Positions 11,301 through 19,026 of a DNA stretch of 64,000 nt are shown here, piece after piece; position 1 is the stretch's first letter; the number at the start of each line of letters is the position of its first letter. The DNA is taken from positions 29,728 to 93,727 of the forward strand of contig JAKQHS010000200.1 of the NCBI GenBank assembly GCA_029557915.1, given 5' to 3'. A model generated the notes under the pieces. It did no database searches, was not told where the DNA came from, and saw only the letters and a list, made by a program, of their open reading frames with translations. The stretch comes from Bacteroidota bacterium. Lineage in GTDB: Bacteria; Bacteroidota; Bacteroidia; Chitinophagales; Saprospiraceae. A program made the translations under genes and the position numbers.

Positions 11301-13842
11301 CTCCCTCAAAAACAATATGGGCAACCTGGGCGCCGTGTTTGAGGCTTTAAGGGACGGAGGCAGCGTCACGGTCACGGATGGCAAGTCAGGTACCAATCAC
11401 CGCGGGGTATTGCTGAACGGCCTGAATGGCGGAAAACTTTCTTTATTTAATAATCAGACCAAACTTGTGAATGTCATTGGGGTCGGAGAAAACGGTGAAG
11501 GCCTCTGGCAAATCGTCAGCAAACAGGATCTCACTAAAAACAGGGTCGAAATCGGAGGGGATAATTCAGGCTCCGGCTTCGCTAAGTTTTTCAACGGTAT
11601 GGCCTCCCTGGCAGCGGATCTGGGTTCTTTCCCGGGAGGCTCAGGTTTTGTGTCGACCTATGGACCAAGCGGTAAAAGACAGACCCATCTGGCTCAGTTT
11701 GGTAATGGAGGCGCGGTATATGTGATGGATGACAACGAAAATGCCGTAGGCACCCTCGCATATAATGGCACTGCCGGCCTTGCCTGGGTAACCAGCAAGG
11801 AGCGCAAAGGCGGAGCGTTCATGACCCACAATAGCCGGGGAGGGGATATTCATGTACGGAACAATGCCGAAAAAATAGGTGCTGAAATGATCACCGCGGC
11901 CAACCTCGGAGGTGAATTCAATATCTATAATGCTAATGGCGGAAACACTGCGAGATTGAGCAATGGAAGCAGCGGAGGAGGATTGATCGAAGTGGGAACA
12001 GCCGCCGGCGACAAAGTCGGCCGGATGACTACCCTGGAGGGCACGGGCTATTTAGGACTGGACAATATTGATAAACTGGAAGTGGTCCGCATCACGGCCA
12101 ACCAAGGTAAAGGCGGAGGCATGGCCCTGAGGAACGATAAGGGATTTGATATGATCAGGCTGACCCAGGATCAGTCTCATGGAGCCATCGTGGTGAATAA
12201 CGCCACCGGTGGCTTAATGTCCATACTCACGCGTACGACATTGGGCGGAGGATTTTTTGGCACAAAGGATCATAAAGGGGGGGATGCGGTTTGGTTGACC
12301 ACCAACGACCAGGGAGGGGGTAATCTCACGACTTTCAATGACCAGGGAAAAGTGGCTGCAACGATAAATGTGAATACCGCCGGCCAGGGAAAGGCATCGG
12401 TCAATGGACCGGGAGGAAATGAATTAGCCACCCTCACCGGCACCGTTCAGGGCACCGGCCTCGTAAATATATTTAACAATGCCGGAAAGGTATTGGCCGG
12501 CATGACCAATAACACGGTAAGCGGGGGCGGTTATTTATTTGTCAACAATTCGGCAGGCACTTTCCTGAGTGGGATCACCACCAATAATTCCAGCGGGGGA
12601 GGTTATCTGCATGCCAACACTTCGGGCGGAAAAGATGTCGCCCGGATGACTTCGTCAAATGGAGGTGGAGTGGTGGTCACTGACAATCCGAACGGGGCTG
12701 CGGTGTCTTACCTGAGTTTCAATAACAACAATGGGGGTTATATTGGCGTAGCCAACGCGGCAGGCGCAGACAAAGCCAGATTAACCATCAATAACGGGGG
12801 TTCAGGTATTGTCAGCGTAAGCAATGCCTCCGGAAGGGATGTCGTGGAAGCTTCGGTCACTACCGATAATCACGGGACGGTGGCCACTTATAATTCTTCG
12901 GGCGCCGTGATCGCCGGCTTGTTGGCCACCTCCAGTGGTCATGGATACGTCAGGGCAAGCAACAGCGCTGGCAGCGAAAGGGCTTCCATGTTCAGCGGCA
13001 ACCTGGGTGGTTCCGTAAATGTGTACGACGTCAGCGGCATGCAAAGAGTAAGTATGAGCGGCGGGGGCAATATGACCGTAACCGATGCGGACGGTTCTTA
13101 TTTGTCAAACTACAGCACCGGAAGCGGGGTGAATTTGATTTTGGTGGACCGATTCCAACATCCCAGGGCCGAGATCAAAAGCGGAATCCTCCTCGCGAAA
13201 GGTCCGAACGGAATTGAGCATTCCTTCATGTCCACGACCAATGGCTCAAACCTGGGGTATATCGGAGTTTGTAATTCCAATATCGTCGGGAGCCCGGTGA
13301 AAGCCGGCATGTACACCGATAACTCGAACCAGGGCGTCTTGTTTGCCGATATTAAAAACTTCAAAATGGATTATCCCGGGAAACCCGATAAACAAATCTG
13401 GTACGGCAGCCTCGAAGGCCCGGAACTGGCCGCCTATATCCGGGGCACCGGAAAACTGGTCAATGGCAAGGCTTCCATTGAATTCAGCGATCATTATCAA
13501 AAAGTAGCCAACACGGGTACCATGACCGTCATCCTCACCCCGCTCAGTGGAAAATCCAAAGGCCTGGCCGTGGTCAGTAAAAAATCCACCGGCTTTGAGG
13601 TGGAGGAACTGATGGAAGGATCGGGAACCTATGAATTTGACTGGGAAGTCAAATGCGTGCGCAACGGACACGAAGATTTTAAAGTGGTAAGGAATAAGAC
13701 GGATGATCCCAAGCCGTTTAATCCAGGCGTTGAATATCCGGCAAAACTGGAATCCGGGTACCCGGATAAGATGGATGCGAATCCCATTCTCCATGGGGCC
13801 AGTATAATAAAGGATATCGAAAAAGCACAAAAAAGCCAATAG
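8389..13842 (+). CDS. Large secreted repeat protein with fibre-like N-terminus
   Basis: 1817 residues with a signal peptide (LLALLYLYPFWLRAQS). The N-terminal region (about 25-160: INIQGVLSQASGQPV ... LTSTPYSLMAKNVENNAI) is the common Bacteroidota opening of proteins with tail-fibre-like domains. The middle consists of hundreds of short Gly/Asn-rich beta repeats of about 20-25 residues. In 9.5-10.9 kb these are grouped in longer blocks (270-280 bp between the clearest neighbours) marked by NEFSDG and DNAGG motifs. The last 180 residues form a non-repetitive beta-rich domain (YGSLEGPELAAYIRG ... FEVEELMEG). There is no T9SS sorting domain. Likely an elongated beta-solenoid surface or extracellular protein. 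The next gene starts 4 nt after the stop and does carry a T9SS tail, so the two are probably cotranscribed. Confidence 0.85.
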   Translation: MKTFMFPLLALLYLYPFWLRAQSPRTINIQGVLSQASGQPVLDGQYLLTFRIYASAQESGFLWEEKQENVQVQAGVFSTILGKINPLTLPFDKTYFLGIRTGQEPEMTPRIELTSTPYSLMAKNVENNAISSEKIQPNAVTIDKISSPLISSLNGVTNDGGNINIVAGANITILSNDQDNTITISAVNPGTGTAGISRINGGNAISVTGPDGPTTTISVNPNAITNNEIQNNTITADKIVPNVLSSLSGVSNDGGNINLVAGNNISIVPNDATKTITISAAGSGGGTGTINQLSEGTGISIQNPFGPNTTIGLKPNILLGPAGSLHLLNQNSLAVAGFSTSASNLGGTLSLSNGQGTQTFGVTHFPDGQPLLSLNSRLGRQVVDIKANEFSDGELNLKSVLTNTTVRLGSNDNAGGLVHVFNKAGILASQLGVNARGDGRLKLNSVNNRTALELESIAEGAGILRLYNEEETPVLRLTTSESLGGRLVIYNRSGNEAVSSSSNNSGDGGLFIRSGRDRLMIGMQSNTDNGGGMLGVFNEEGNETIRLSNFMDNQPFIILKNRLGNVVSELKVNEFSDGELTLRSVLNNPTLSLGATDNAGGIINVFNREGQTMAAILENGNGGFIDILNNDGTEVITMGITTDDLNARINVNNRLGNSSAELFANEFSDGQLTLNSVLKNPTVIAGANDNAGGLIQLFSQDGKRAVRLTEVTGGFLGINNTDETEMIQIGTLEDRNGLIRVNNRLGNPVADMQSNEFSDGQITLGSVEKNRTLLLAANDNAGGLINVFNRSGSVSAQLTETEGDGLFKIFNRDSQLVHQLGINAYRAGLFEIKSIFNNPENVAEMGGNEDDEGHLYLFNREAKTAVYLSAAGGDGDLGLNDISGKVKASLSGSRYGGSLSLRNEANQPVHYMGTFGKSGEGFYSIQDKSDVNKNRLHMGGDTLGNGFLNIYNYNGLNTFFMGHNAFADGTLSLKNNMGNLGAVFEALRDGGSVTVTDGKSGTNHRGVLLNGLNGGKLSLFNNQTKLVNVIGVGENGEGLWQIVSKQDLTKNRVEIGGDNSGSGFAKFFNGMASLAADLGSFPGGSGFVSTYGPSGKRQTHLAQFGNGGAVYVMDDNENAVGTLAYNGTAGLAWVTSKERKGGAFMTHNSRGGDIHVRNNAEKIGAEMITAANLGGEFNIYNANGGNTARLSNGSSGGGLIEVGTAAGDKVGRMTTLEGTGYLGLDNIDKLEVVRITANQGKGGGMALRNDKGFDMIRLTQDQSHGAIVVNNATGGLMSILTRTTLGGGFFGTKDHKGGDAVWLTTNDQGGGNLTTFNDQGKVAATINVNTAGQGKASVNGPGGNELATLTGTVQGTGLVNIFNNAGKVLAGMTNNTVSGGGYLFVNNSAGTFLSGITTNNSSGGGYLHANTSGGKDVARMTSSNGGGVVVTDNPNGAAVSYLSFNNNNGGYIGVANAAGADKARLTINNGGSGIVSVSNASGRDVVEASVTTDNHGTVATYNSSGAVIAGLLATSSGHGYVRASNSAGSERASMFSGNLGGSVNVYDVSGMQRVSMSGGGNMTVTDADGSYLSNYSTGSGVNLILVDRFQHPRAEIKSGILLAKGPNGIEHSFMSTTNGSNLGYIGVCNSNIVGSPVKAGMYTDNSNQGVLFADIKNFKMDYPGKPDKQIWYGSLEGPELAAYIRGTGKLVNGKASIEFSDHYQKVANTGTMTVILTPLSGKSKGLAVVSKKSTGFEVEELMEGSGTYEFDWEVKCVRNGHEDFKVVRNKTDDPKPFNPGVEYPAKLESGYPDKMDANPILHGASIIKDIEKAQKSQ

Positions 13843-13846
13843 TTCC

Positions 13847-14440
13847 ATGACCCAAAAAATCCATTTACTCCTATTGCTGGCCTGCTGCATATGGGTAGGG
13901 GCGAAGGCCCCGGCTCAAATCCTGTTATCCAAAACGGCCATCAGCAATGGAGGCCAGCCCGTTGCCGGCAATACCTATAAAACCCAGGTAACGGTCGGGC
14001 AAAGCCTGGCCGGGATCAGCCGGACCATTCAATCGGAAGCAGCCGTTGGATTCTGGTATCTGCCCCGTTTCTCTTCAAGCCGTTTCAAATTCGCCAAAAA
14101 CCCAACAGCCATCCCCGGAAGGATTCCCACCGGGGAAAATGGCGGCATCTATGAATTGCAACGGCATACCCATGCGGAAAAAATCAATGCCCTCAAAATC
14201 TATCCCAACCCGGTGGTCTCCCAAGCCAGTGTCGAATTCCAGCTTGCCGGGGACGGGAATGTCCACCTGGCCCTGTACGATTTTAAAGGCAACCGGATGT
14301 TCACCTTGCTCCGGGGGAAGCTGGAGGCCGGAAGATATAAAATCGAATTTCAGTCAGATCAACTCCCGGCGGCGGTCTATTCCGTAGTCCTGACGTCGGA
14401 GCAGATCAGATTGCAGGAGAAGTGTATGGTGATGAATTAA
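13847..14440 (+). CDS. Small secreted protein with T9SS type A sorting domain
   Basis: 197 residues. There is a signal peptide (HLLLLLACCIWVGAKAPAQ) and a short N-terminal region (LSKTAISNGGQPV ... TVGQSLAG ... AVGFWYLPRF) of a kind often found in Saprospiraceae secreted proteins. A C-terminal Por-type sorting domain begins at about 117 (LKIYPNPVVSQASVEF) and ends in GRYKIEFQ ... AAVYSVVLTSEQ. The start codon lies 4 nt after the stop of the 1817-residue repeat protein, indicating one transcript. Its function is unknown. It could be a surface partner or anchor for the upstream protein, which lacks a sorting domain of its own. Confidence 0.8.
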   Translation: MTQKIHLLLLLACCIWVGAKAPAQILLSKTAISNGGQPVAGNTYKTQVTVGQSLAGISRTIQSEAAVGFWYLPRFSSSRFKFAKNPTAIPGRIPTGENGGIYELQRHTHAEKINALKIYPNPVVSQASVEFQLAGDGNVHLALYDFKGNRMFTLLRGKLEAGRYKIEFQSDQLPAAVYSVVLTSEQIRLQEKCMVMN

Positions 14441-14483
14441 GCCGGCGGTTATCTGCCGTCTGTATTTGATTGACGGGCTTGAC

Positions 14484-14515
14484 TTTCTGAAACAGGTTTC
14501 TTAACGCTATCTTTA
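14484..14515 (+). promoter_or_regulatory. Putative Bacteroidota promoter
   Basis: TTTC at 14484-14487, a 20-nt spacer, and TATCTTTA at 14508-14515 fit the TTTG / TAnnTTTG layout with one mismatch in each element. The GTG start of the cyclase gene follows 16 nt later, giving a very short leader. Confidence 0.35.
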
Positions 14516-14531
14516 CCTCCAAAGATAACAC

Positions 14532-16463
14532 GTGTCCCAAACCCGTCAACTTGCCGCCATCATGTTTACCGATATGGTCGGATATACCGCCTTGATGGGC
14601 AGGGATGAGAAAAAAGCATTCTCATTATTACAAAAAAGCAGGGATTTGCAGAAACCGGTCATCGAGGAATACCGTGGCCGCTGGATAAAGGAACTGGGAG
14701 ATGGGGTATTAGCCAGTTTTACCAATGGGGCGGATGCAGTGCAAGCTTCGATAGTCATTCAGAATAAATGTGCTGCAGCCGGGGAATTCGAACTGAGGAT
14801 TGGGATCCACCAGGGCGATGTAGTGTTTGAGTCGGGGGATGTATTCGGCGACGCGGTCAATATTGCCTCCAGGATTCAGGCTATTGCTGTTCCGGGTGGT
14901 GTCTATATTTCGGAGGCGGTCCGATTCAATTTAACAAGCCAGTATCACATCACCACGCGGTTCGTTAAAACGGAAATTTTGAAGAATGTAAAAGAACCCT
15001 TGAATATCTATGAAGTGGTATTGAATGGGGCAGAAAGTAAAAGTGACCCATCCGGGGCGAAGGACCGGACCCAAACGATTGAAAAAAGTATAGCCGTATT
15101 GCCCTTTGTCAATATGAGCAATGATCCGGAACAGGAGTATTTCGGCGATGGAATTGCGGAAGAACTCATCAATTCCCTGGTGCATATAAAAAGCCTGAAA
15201 ATTGCCGGAAGAACCTCCTCCGCCCAATTCAAGGGAAAGCAGGTTGACCTGAAGGAGATAGGCCGCAGATTGGGAGTGGCCCATGTCCTGGAAGGCAGTA
15301 TTCGCAAACAGGGCAACCGGGTCCGCATAACCGCCCAGCTCATCAGTGTACAGGATGGATTTCATCTCTGGTCCGAAAAATTTGATCGGGACATTCAGGA
15401 CATTTTCGCCATTCAGGATGAAATCGCACTGGCTATAACAGAACAGCTCAGGATTACCTTGCTGGATAAAGAAAGAGAAAACCTGGTTAATAACGCTACC
15501 CAGAACACGGAAGCTTATGAATTGGTTTTAAAAGGCAGATTCTATATGAATCGAAGGGGCAGCGCCATTCCGGTTGCCGTAAAATATTTTGAACAAGCCA
15601 TTGCGGCCGACCCTAATTATGCATTAGCCCATTCAGGGTACTCGTGGACCAATTATTTGGTGGCTTTCTATGGATACGCACCGGGTACGGCGGTACTCCG
15701 GAAAATGGAAGAATCTGCCGAAAAAGCCATAAAGCTGGATGGGGAGCTTGCTGAAGGCTTTTTTGCCCTGGCCAATTATTACGCCGCTTTTGTGTGGGAT
15801 TGGGATAAAAGTCAAAAGGCCTACCTAAAGGCTATGCAACTCAACCCCAAATTCGCCCAGGCCTTTTCCATATATGGTATGGGCTATTTGTGTTGGATCA
15901 AGGGCCAGTTTGAAGAAGCGGAAAATTTATCCCGGGCCGGAATAAAGGCGGATCCGCTAAGTGCTGTTGATCACGCTGATTTTGCCTGGACTTTATATGG
16001 ATGTGGAAAATTCGAAGAAGGACTGGCTATGGCACGAATGGGAGTGGAATTGGACGGCAACTCATTCCTTTCTCACCGCCTGGTGGGTTTATGCCTTATT
16101 GAACTTAACCGGACGGAAGAAGCCATAGCGGTTTTTGAGCATTTATTGTCCATATCCCAGCGTCACCAGCATGCCCTTTGTGGTTTAATTTGGGCGCATT
16201 GCAGGAATGGCAATCTGATCCAGGCGCAGGCCGTATTTGAGGAGTTATTGCTCAGCAAGAAGCATGGATACGTGGTACCTTTTTATACCGGGGTTTCCGC
16301 GGCGCATTTGAACCGGTTGGATCTGGCATTTGAATATTTGGAACAGGCGTTTGCGGATCGCGATCCTGCCTTAATTCAAATAAAATACAATGCGTTTGTT
16401 CCGGCATCCCTTAAGGAAGACCCCCGATTTTCCGACCTGCTTAAAAGAATCGGTTTTCCATAG
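14532..16463 (+). CDS. Class III nucleotide cyclase with TolB-like and TPR domains
   Basis: 643 residues. The cyclase domain (1-165) has both metal-binding aspartates (FTDMVGYT, Asp14; KELGDG, Asp57), the Lys53 base-recognition residue, and FGDAVNIASR carrying the transition-state Asn/Arg pair, so it looks active. Residues about 183-300 (SIAVLPFVNMSNDPEQEYFGDG ...) match the TolB/FlgO-like domain usual in such fusions. From about 325 the chain is TPR repeats (AVKYFEQAIAADPNYALAH and similar). No membrane segment is seen, so it is probably cytosolic. The GTG start is chosen because the paralogues at 19027, 30590 and 45353 begin at the same alignment position with ATG. Predicted to make cAMP or cGMP under TPR/TolB-mediated control; the partner is unknown. 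Confidence 0.88.
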   Translation: MSQTRQLAAIMFTDMVGYTALMGRDEKKAFSLLQKSRDLQKPVIEEYRGRWIKELGDGVLASFTNGADAVQASIVIQNKCAAAGEFELRIGIHQGDVVFESGDVFGDAVNIASRIQAIAVPGGVYISEAVRFNLTSQYHITTRFVKTEILKNVKEPLNIYEVVLNGAESKSDPSGAKDRTQTIEKSIAVLPFVNMSNDPEQEYFGDGIAEELINSLVHIKSLKIAGRTSSAQFKGKQVDLKEIGRRLGVAHVLEGSIRKQGNRVRITAQLISVQDGFHLWSEKFDRDIQDIFAIQDEIALAITEQLRITLLDKERENLVNNATQNTEAYELVLKGRFYMNRRGSAIPVAVKYFEQAIAADPNYALAHSGYSWTNYLVAFYGYAPGTAVLRKMEESAEKAIKLDGELAEGFFALANYYAAFVWDWDKSQKAYLKAMQLNPKFAQAFSIYGMGYLCWIKGQFEEAENLSRAGIKADPLSAVDHADFAWTLYGCGKFEEGLAMARMGVELDGNSFLSHRLVGLCLIELNRTEEAIAVFEHLLSISQRHQHALCGLIWAHCRNGNLIQAQAVFEELLLSKKHGYVVPFYTGVSAAHLNRLDLAFEYLEQAFADRDPALIQIKYNAFVPASLKEDPRFSDLLKRIGFP

Positions 16464-16476
16464 GCCCATATGCACC

Positions 16477-17907
16477 CTACACCGTTGGCTTAATATTCTG
16501 ATTTAACCTGAATAAATTATGCGGATCGTATTTATTCTTAACAGAGACCAGTCTTTCATAGTTATTTCCATAAGCCGACTTGACTAAAGTTTCCCCTTCT
16601 TCTCCAAGGCCGGAAAAGTTTACATACATTCCACCGGTTGAGTAAGGCTCCAACGATGATAAAAAGTTGCGTGAATAGGCCAATACTTCCTCAGTTTGTC
16701 CGGGATCAGCCCAGACCGCATCCACGCCGAACAAGATCGGAACCTGACGTCCGGTGAAGGCCGTTTCCTGTTCTCCCACACGCGCCATAGCGCCACCGTA
16801 ATTCCAGATGGCTATCAGGATCATCGGAGCCGGGGGCTTGCAGGCCTGGGGAATAATGGCCTGAATGGTTTGTTGATCGAGCTGTCTAAGATTGCGGGAT
16901 TTGAAATAATACAATTGTTGCTTTTTTGGAAAAAAACCATCAAAAGCAGATTGAAGTGCCGTCCATGGGATTGGGCCGCTGAGGTCCAGCATGGGTTTCC
17001 CTAATTCCCTCAGAGGTTGAATAATCCTGGCGCCATCTTCCAGGGAGCCACTATGGACGGCTGCAATAATCAATGCCCGCTTTCCATGCGCTTCCGCCGG
17101 AAAACCGGGGGCAGCCGGCACGGTCCAGAACATTGCAGTGGACGACAATTCCTCCGGGGCTGTTTTCATGAATTCATTCCAGACCGGTAAAATGGCATCT
17201 GCCTCCTCGGCCGGATACCAGGGGGCGCATAAGGTCACCATGGGCCCTACCGGATGTAACTGGTATTCAAAAGAAGTGACGATGCCAAAATTTCCACCGC
17301 CTCCCCGCACTGCCCAGAATAAGTCGGCATTGTGCATGCTGTTGGCGGTATGAAATTGGCCGTCTGCGGTGACGATGTCAACAGAAATCAGATTGTCAAT
17401 GGTCAGACCGTGTTTACGGCGCAGCCATCCCAATCCCCCTCCCAGGGTAAGGCCTGCAATCCCCGTAGTGGAAACTACCCCTCCGGGAGTGGCTAAACCA
17501 AAAACCTGGGTCTCCCGGTCAACATCACCCCAGGTCGCTCCACCCTGAGCCCTGGCTGTACGGGTATTGGGATCCACCCATACCCCTTTCATGAGGGAGA
17601 GGTCAATCATGATGCCTCCGTCACAGGAAGCGCTGCCGCCGACATTATGTCCGCCACCCCTTACAGCCAGCAGGATCTGATGATCTCTGGCAAAATTTAC
17701 CGAAGCCATCACATCAGCCACGCCGGTACAGCGTGCGATGATGCCCGGTTTTTTATCATGCATGCCGTTCCAGAGGGTCCGGACTTCATCGTAGTCGGCA
17801 TCGCCTGGAATAACCAGTCTGCCCCGGAAATTTGATTTGAACGTTTCCAAATCGGCGCCGGAGACGCTGGCCCCGCTGCCGTTGTTGATCATTTTAAGTT
17901 CATCCAT
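16477..17907 (-). CDS. FAD-linked oxidase (PCMH-type FAD domain plus BBE)
   Basis: 476 residues. An FAD-binding type 4 domain (about 35-215) contains VRGGGHNVGG, whose histidine (about residue 85) is the usual 8-alpha-histidyl FAD attachment site, and GLTLGGGLGWLRRKHG. The cysteine that gives bicovalent attachment in berberine-bridge and oligosaccharide oxidases is absent from the matching segment (GGVVSTTGIAGLTLGG), so monocovalent FAD is inferred. A C-terminal BBE segment (YGNNYERLVSVKNKYDPHNLFRLNQNI) closes the fold. No signal peptide is seen, and the substrate cannot be told. It is convergent with the cyclase gene, with stops only 13 nt apart. TATTTTTT on the minus strand at 17929-17922 may be the -7 box. 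Confidence 0.88.
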   Translation of the reverse strand: MDELKMINNGSGASVSGADLETFKSNFRGRLVIPGDADYDEVRTLWNGMHDKKPGIIARCTGVADVMASVNFARDHQILLAVRGGGHNVGGSASCDGGIMIDLSLMKGVWVDPNTRTARAQGGATWGDVDRETQVFGLATPGGVVSTTGIAGLTLGGGLGWLRRKHGLTIDNLISVDIVTADGQFHTANSMHNADLFWAVRGGGGNFGIVTSFEYQLHPVGPMVTLCAPWYPAEEADAILPVWNEFMKTAPEELSSTAMFWTVPAAPGFPAEAHGKRALIIAAVHSGSLEDGARIIQPLRELGKPMLDLSGPIPWTALQSAFDGFFPKKQQLYYFKSRNLRQLDQQTIQAIIPQACKPPAPMILIAIWNYGGAMARVGEQETAFTGRQVPILFGVDAVWADPGQTEEVLAYSRNFLSSLEPYSTGGMYVNFSGLGEEGETLVKSAYGNNYERLVSVKNKYDPHNLFRLNQNIKPTV

Positions 17908-18226
17908 GGTTTATTGGGTTTAAAAAATACAGATCATCCAATTTAAGCATATTCTTTAGCTTTTTATTATCGTGCAGGATAAGAAAAGGAATAGGGTTGG
18001 CGGGTAATGCGTACCGGATGGTAGTCCTGAAGAATAGGCTGGCGCCCGGAGTGAATAATATCAAAAAAATATTTATAAATTATATGGAAATTAGAAGGGC
18101 CGTTTTTCATGCAGATTGGGTGGGTAGAGTAGGCGCATATGAATGAAGCCTATAAGCGGTCCTGGCGATGTGAGCGTACAGCCATCACTTTGAATTTTTG
18201 TCATGCAAAATCAAACTTCGAATACG
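17908..18226. other. Divergent intergenic region
   Basis: 319 bp between the divergently transcribed FAD oxidase and DsrE-like genes. It is AT-rich around 18058-18090. TCACTTTG at 18185-18192 (plus) is one mismatch from TAnnTTTG and could drive the DsrE-like gene. No ORF or RNA gene is supported. Confidence 0.4.
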
Positions 18227-18664
18227 ATGAAAATCTCTTGTTTAAAATTTATGTTCTGCCTGCTCATTTTTTCGGCGCGGATGAACGCACAGCAGACCTT
18301 CCAGTCGATGGAAAACAATAAACATAAAATTGTGATCCAGTTCAACGAGGCGGACTCCATCTCCCAGCAGCGCGTAACCCTCCAGGCTGCGCACATCAAG
18401 GACGATCTGCCCGGCGCGGAGGTTGAAGTGGTCTGCCTCAGCGGAGGGATCGACTTGCTGATCACGGCCTATTCAAAAGCGAAAGACGCAGTTGCGGAAC
18501 TGACAAAAAAGGGAGTCGTATTCGCAGCTTGTAACCATTCGATGAATTCGAGAATGGTCACCAAAACAGATCTCCTCAAAGAAGCGGTGGTAGTGCCATC
18601 TGCCGTCATTGAACTTGCCTTAAAACAAGAGCAGGGATGGGTTTATTTCAAAGGGGGGAGATAA
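18227..18664 (+). CDS. Exported DsrE/DsrF-like protein
   Basis: 145 residues from the ATG at 18227. An in-frame ATG at 18203 would add eight residues. I prefer 18227 because it starts directly at a signal peptide (MKISCLKFMFCLLIFSARMNAQ). The mature part has the DsrE-like alpha/beta pattern: HKIVIQFNEAD, VEVVCLSGGIDLL, a helix, KGVVFAACNHSM with the single conserved cysteine, and VVVPSAVIELALKQEQGW. DsrE-family proteins take part in sulfur-relay chemistry, but periplasmic members like this one are mostly of unknown function. It has no operon partner; the next gene lies 360 bp downstream. Confidence 0.75.
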   Translation: MKISCLKFMFCLLIFSARMNAQQTFQSMENNKHKIVIQFNEADSISQQRVTLQAAHIKDDLPGAEVEVVCLSGGIDLLITAYSKAKDAVAELTKKGVVFAACNHSMNSRMVTKTDLLKEAVVVPSAVIELALKQEQGWVYFKGGR

Positions 18665-19026
18665 TAGAAAGGTTGGTGCTGCGATTTTGAGAGGAGCGAG
18701 AGAAGAGAAATTCCGGGATATTCAGTGCCCAAGACCTGAGAATAAGTCCAAAGGATCCTCGGCTCCATTTTCACAAAATTCCACCGTTTTCATAATTTCC
18801 CTGTCTGCTGTCAGGACGCTTCCGAGGTTTCGTTTTGGAAACATAAGATCTGCTGTCTCTGCCAGGATCTCGGAACCAGGGGAGTCAAGCACCTGGGAAT
18901 GATGATGAAGAAACCCCTGTTATTTTGCAGTCTTGATTAAAAAGCTTTTAAATTCTGCCCCCCCGGGGCGGGGCTTATTTTGCAGGATGGAGAAAACGGC
19001 TTAATTTATTTGCCGTTTCTGAAGCC
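18665..19026. other. Intergenic region before the second cyclase-TPR gene
   Basis: 362 bp without a convincing gene. An open frame at 18687-18902 has no recognisable product. A GC-rich inverted repeat lies near 18957-18974 (GCCCC...GGGGC) and the promoter-like elements listed separately follow it. Two similar TTATTTTGCAG strings occur at about 18919 and 18975. Confidence 0.4.
18979..19012 (+). promoter_or_regulatory. Putative Bacteroidota promoter
   Basis: TTTG at 18979-18982, a 22-nt spacer, and TTTATTTG at 19005-19012 (followed by C) resemble TTTG / TAnnTTTGC with one mismatch. The ATG of the cyclase gene is 14 nt further on, consistent with a short leader. Confidence 0.4.

Noticed and set aside
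18687..18902. 71-codon open frame before the second cyclase
   Set aside because: No recognisable product, unusual composition and no plausible start context.
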